A stretch of DNA of 7,272 nucleotides from Bacteroidales bacterium (GTDB lineage Bacteria > Bacteroidota > Bacteroidia > Bacteroidales > SMBSF39). Under the pieces are notes generated by a model. That model did not search any database. It was not told where the DNA came from and was given only the letters and a program-made list of their open reading frames with translations. Position numbers and translations under genes: made by a program. How positions within the stretch are numbered: the first letter of the stretch is position 1; each line of letters starts with the position of its first letter. Location: assembly GCA_021107685.1 (NCBI GenBank), contig JAIOSH010000374.1, forward strand, positions 1 to 7,272, read 5' to 3'. Of the stretch, positions 6,120 to 7,272 are shown one piece after another.

Positions 6120-6842
6120 ATGAAAAAATTAAAATCTATTACAACATTAACATTCTTATTTCTGTTAATTTCATCTTTTTCAACAGGTTGTTTCATTGAA
6201 GGAATTGTAGGTAATGGCAATGTAGTTAAGCAGGAGCGTCAGGTTTCATCTTTTTCAGCCATTAAGGTTGGTGGTGCATTTGAAGTTCATTTAACACAAG
6301 GTAACACTGAATCATTAACAATTGAGGCTGACGAAAACCTTATGGACATTATTGAAACAAAAGTAAGAAATAACACATTAATTATTTCTACTAAAGAAAG
6401 TATTAGAAAATCAAAGGCTTTAAATTTATATATTTCCTTTAAAGATATTGAGAACCTTGATATTAGCGGAGCAGTTGAAGTTAAAGGAATAAATAAAATG
6501 AACTTTAAGACACTTTCTATTGAAGGAAGCGGAGCATCGGAAGTGGAACTTAAGCTTACAGCAAATGAATTAGAATTGGATTTTAGTGGAGCAAGCGAAA
6601 TTGAATTATCGGGGAATGCTTCGATTGTGGAGCTTGATATTTCAGGTGCCGGTGAATTTATGGGTGAAGACCTTGAAACTGATAAGTTTATTGTAAGTAT
6701 TAGCGGGGCTGGAAATGCAGAGATAAATGTAAAAGACGAATTAGAAATTGATATATCAGGTGCAGCAAACTTAAAATATAAAGGGAATCCCAGAATTGTT
6801 AATCAAAATGTTTCAGGTGCAGGCAGTATTAAAAAGCTTTAG
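6120..6842 (+). CDS. DUF2807 lipoprotein with seven SGA coils
   Basis: This 240-residue paralogue of the preceding gene has a lipoprotein signal: hydrophobic residues 8-20 followed by STGC, with C24 as the predicted lipidated residue. Residues after the Cys are F-I-E-G, without the acidic cluster that exports Bacteroidota lipoproteins to the surface, so a periplasm-facing outer-membrane anchor is more likely (inference). The entry region (39-113; RQVSSFSAIKVGGAFEVHLTQG and IEADENL) aligns with that of the neighbour. Repeats follow at S116, S137, S156, S175, S195, S213 and S232, mostly ISGAxE/N, where the neighbour has GSGD. The C-terminus KGNPRIVNQNVSGAGSIKKL matches the neighbour's end. It lies 55 bp downstream of the neighbour and is the last gene before a strong hairpin. 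The function is unknown; a structural or adhesive envelope role is the family expectation. Confidence 0.82.
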   Translation: MKKLKSITTLTFLFLLISSFSTGCFIEGIVGNGNVVKQERQVSSFSAIKVGGAFEVHLTQGNTESLTIEADENLMDIIETKVRNNTLIISTKESIRKSKALNLYISFKDIENLDISGAVEVKGINKMNFKTLSIEGSGASEVELKLTANELELDFSGASEIELSGNASIVELDISGAGEFMGEDLETDKFIVSISGAGNAEINVKDELEIDISGAANLKYKGNPRIVNQNVSGAGSIKKL

Positions 6843-6858
6843 TATTTAAATTCTAAAA

Positions 6859-6900
6859 TTAGTGTTTTTGTGGCATTTTTTTTTGCCACAAAAACACTAA
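6859..6900 (+). terminator. Perfect 17-bp inverted repeat with T8 loop, probable terminator
   Basis: Seventeen bases starting TTAGTG (6859-6875) pair perfectly with 6884-6900, leaving a loop of eight Ts (6876-6883). The position, 17 bp after the last cluster gene, fits a transcription terminator. The stem is only moderately G+C-rich (GTGGCA/TGCCAC near the loop), and no T-run follows it on the plus strand, so it is not a textbook intrinsic terminator. It may also act in both directions or stabilise the mRNA 3' end. It could instead be one copy of a dispersed palindromic element. Confidence 0.6.
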
Positions 6901-7085
6901 AGCTCAAAATCCTTACAAAAGTTTCCAATTTCACAACAACAAATTCACATAATTTGCCATACCAAACAACAACCGATAGTGAAATTTATACCAATAGTTG
7001 TTTGAGGGAAGTTTATTTCTCTCTTTTTTTTTCAAAATTTTTTATATTTTTGCACAAAATATGTAATTTATAAAACTATGTTTAT
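6901..7085. other. Non-coding spacer between the sigma cluster and the AbgT-type gene
   Basis: No credible gene is seen here on either strand. The stretch is A/T-rich with runs of T. It holds an 8-bp inverted repeat (CAAACAAC 6963-6970, GTTGTTTG 6997-7004) with a 26-nt loop, which is probably chance, and the promoter-like box described separately. Confidence 0.5.
7045..7052 (+). promoter_or_regulatory. Candidate -7 box TATTTTTG upstream of the AbgT-type gene
   Basis: The octamer matches the Bacteroidota -7 consensus TAnnTTTG and continues as TTTGCAC, a common form. It would start transcription near 7059, giving a leader of about 27 nt before the ATG at 7086, which is a sensible distance. The -33 region is only a T-tract without a clean TTTG. 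Confidence 0.45.
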
Positions 7086-7272
7086 ATGATTATATCAAAG
7101 AAGAGCACAGGTATCTTTCAGCGGATGTTGAATTGGACAGAACGAGTTGGTAACGCATTACCACATCCGGCCACCCTTTTTGCACTTTTTGCCCTTGCTG
7201 CACTGGTATTCTCAGCTATAGGCTATGCATTGGGATGGGAAGTTGTTCATCCGGGAACCGATGAAATTGTCA
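7086..7272 (+). CDS. AbgT-family transporter (N-terminal 62 residues; continues past window)
   Basis: The frame opens at ATG 7086 and is cut by the window end. After a short basic N-terminus, residues 15-32 read LNWTERVGNALPHPATLF, the conserved N-terminal signature of AbgT transporters (ExxGNxLPHPxxLF). A first membrane helix follows at about 29-49, and then a more polar loop. AbgT of E. coli takes up p-aminobenzoyl-glutamate, and other members (MtrF, YdaH) export sulfonamide-type antimetabolites; which applies here cannot be told from the fragment. An ATG at 7078 is out of frame and hits TGA at once, so it is not the start. An internal Met at residue 14 is a less likely alternative. The base composition is about 50% G+C over 7141-7260, well above the cluster on its left. 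Confidence 0.8.
   Translation, partial: MIISKKSTGIFQRMLNWTERVGNALPHPATLFALFALAALVFSAIGYALGWEVVHPGTDEIV

Noticed and set aside
6963..7004. 8-bp inverted repeat CAAACAAC / GTTGTTTG as a terminator or operator
   Set aside because: Short stem, 26-nt loop, no T-run and no second copy; expected by chance in such DNA.
6870..7073. Plus-strand open frame of 67 codons downstream of the DUF2807 lipoprotein
   Set aside because: It starts inside the palindrome, has no recognisable domain or ribosome-binding site, and runs through T-tracts and the promoter-like box of the next gene.
1..7272. CRISPR array, tRNA, rRNA, insertion sequence or attachment site
   Set aside because: No regularly spaced DNA direct repeats, cloverleaf-like sequence, transposase motif or flanking duplication was seen; the repeats present are at protein level.

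Overview
The window is AT-rich DNA (roughly a quarter to a third G+C over most of its length) that looks like the chromosome of a member of the Bacteroidota, probably an uncultured or environmental Bacteroidales-like lineage. The evidence is the Bacteroidota-type PurM (ADGAGTK, HGMIHCSGG and FNMGHRME forms), an anti-sigma-like partner with the EPxxxHFDxFQKKL N-terminus seen in this phylum, DUF2807 'head GIN' proteins, TAnnTTTG-like -7 promoter boxes and few Shine-Dalgarno sites. The species cannot be named from the sequence.

Left part, minus strand: a partial YiiX/NlpC-P60-like permuted papain-fold protein cut by the window start (461 down to 1); a polytopic membrane protein made of two tandem copies of the same module (1579 to 503); and purM for AIR synthase (most likely 2886 to 1717). 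The first two are 41 bp apart and could be co-transcribed. A 137-bp gap with a hairpin and a candidate promoter separates them from purM.

Central part, plus strand, divergent from purM: a compact five-gene cluster (2970 to 6842) with spacings of 13, 14, 53 and 55 bp. It encodes an ECF-like sigma factor, a single-pass membrane protein that is the likely anti-sigma partner, a secreted repeat protein with a K[FY][GS] periodicity (DUF4097-like), a secreted DUF2807 protein with nine GSG[DN] coils, and a DUF2807 lipoprotein with seven SGA coils. The simplest reading is a cell-envelope regulon: a membrane-tethered sigma switch in the same transcript as three predicted beta-solenoid exported proteins. 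This functional link is inferred from gene order. The family names are recognised from motifs, and the ligand or stress is unknown.

Right part: a perfect 17-bp inverted repeat with an all-T loop follows the cluster and is a likely terminator. It is followed by a short spacer with a TATTTTTG box and the first 62 codons of an AbgT-family transporter, cut by the window end. The transporter is much richer in G+C (about half) than the cluster to its left.

The most interesting content is the sigma/anti-sigma/three-solenoid operon. Within it, the two DUF2807 paralogues differ in length by almost exactly two coils. The sigma factor has no in-frame ATG: it either starts at TTG overlapping a three-codon mini-ORF, or carries a one-base difference in an A tract.
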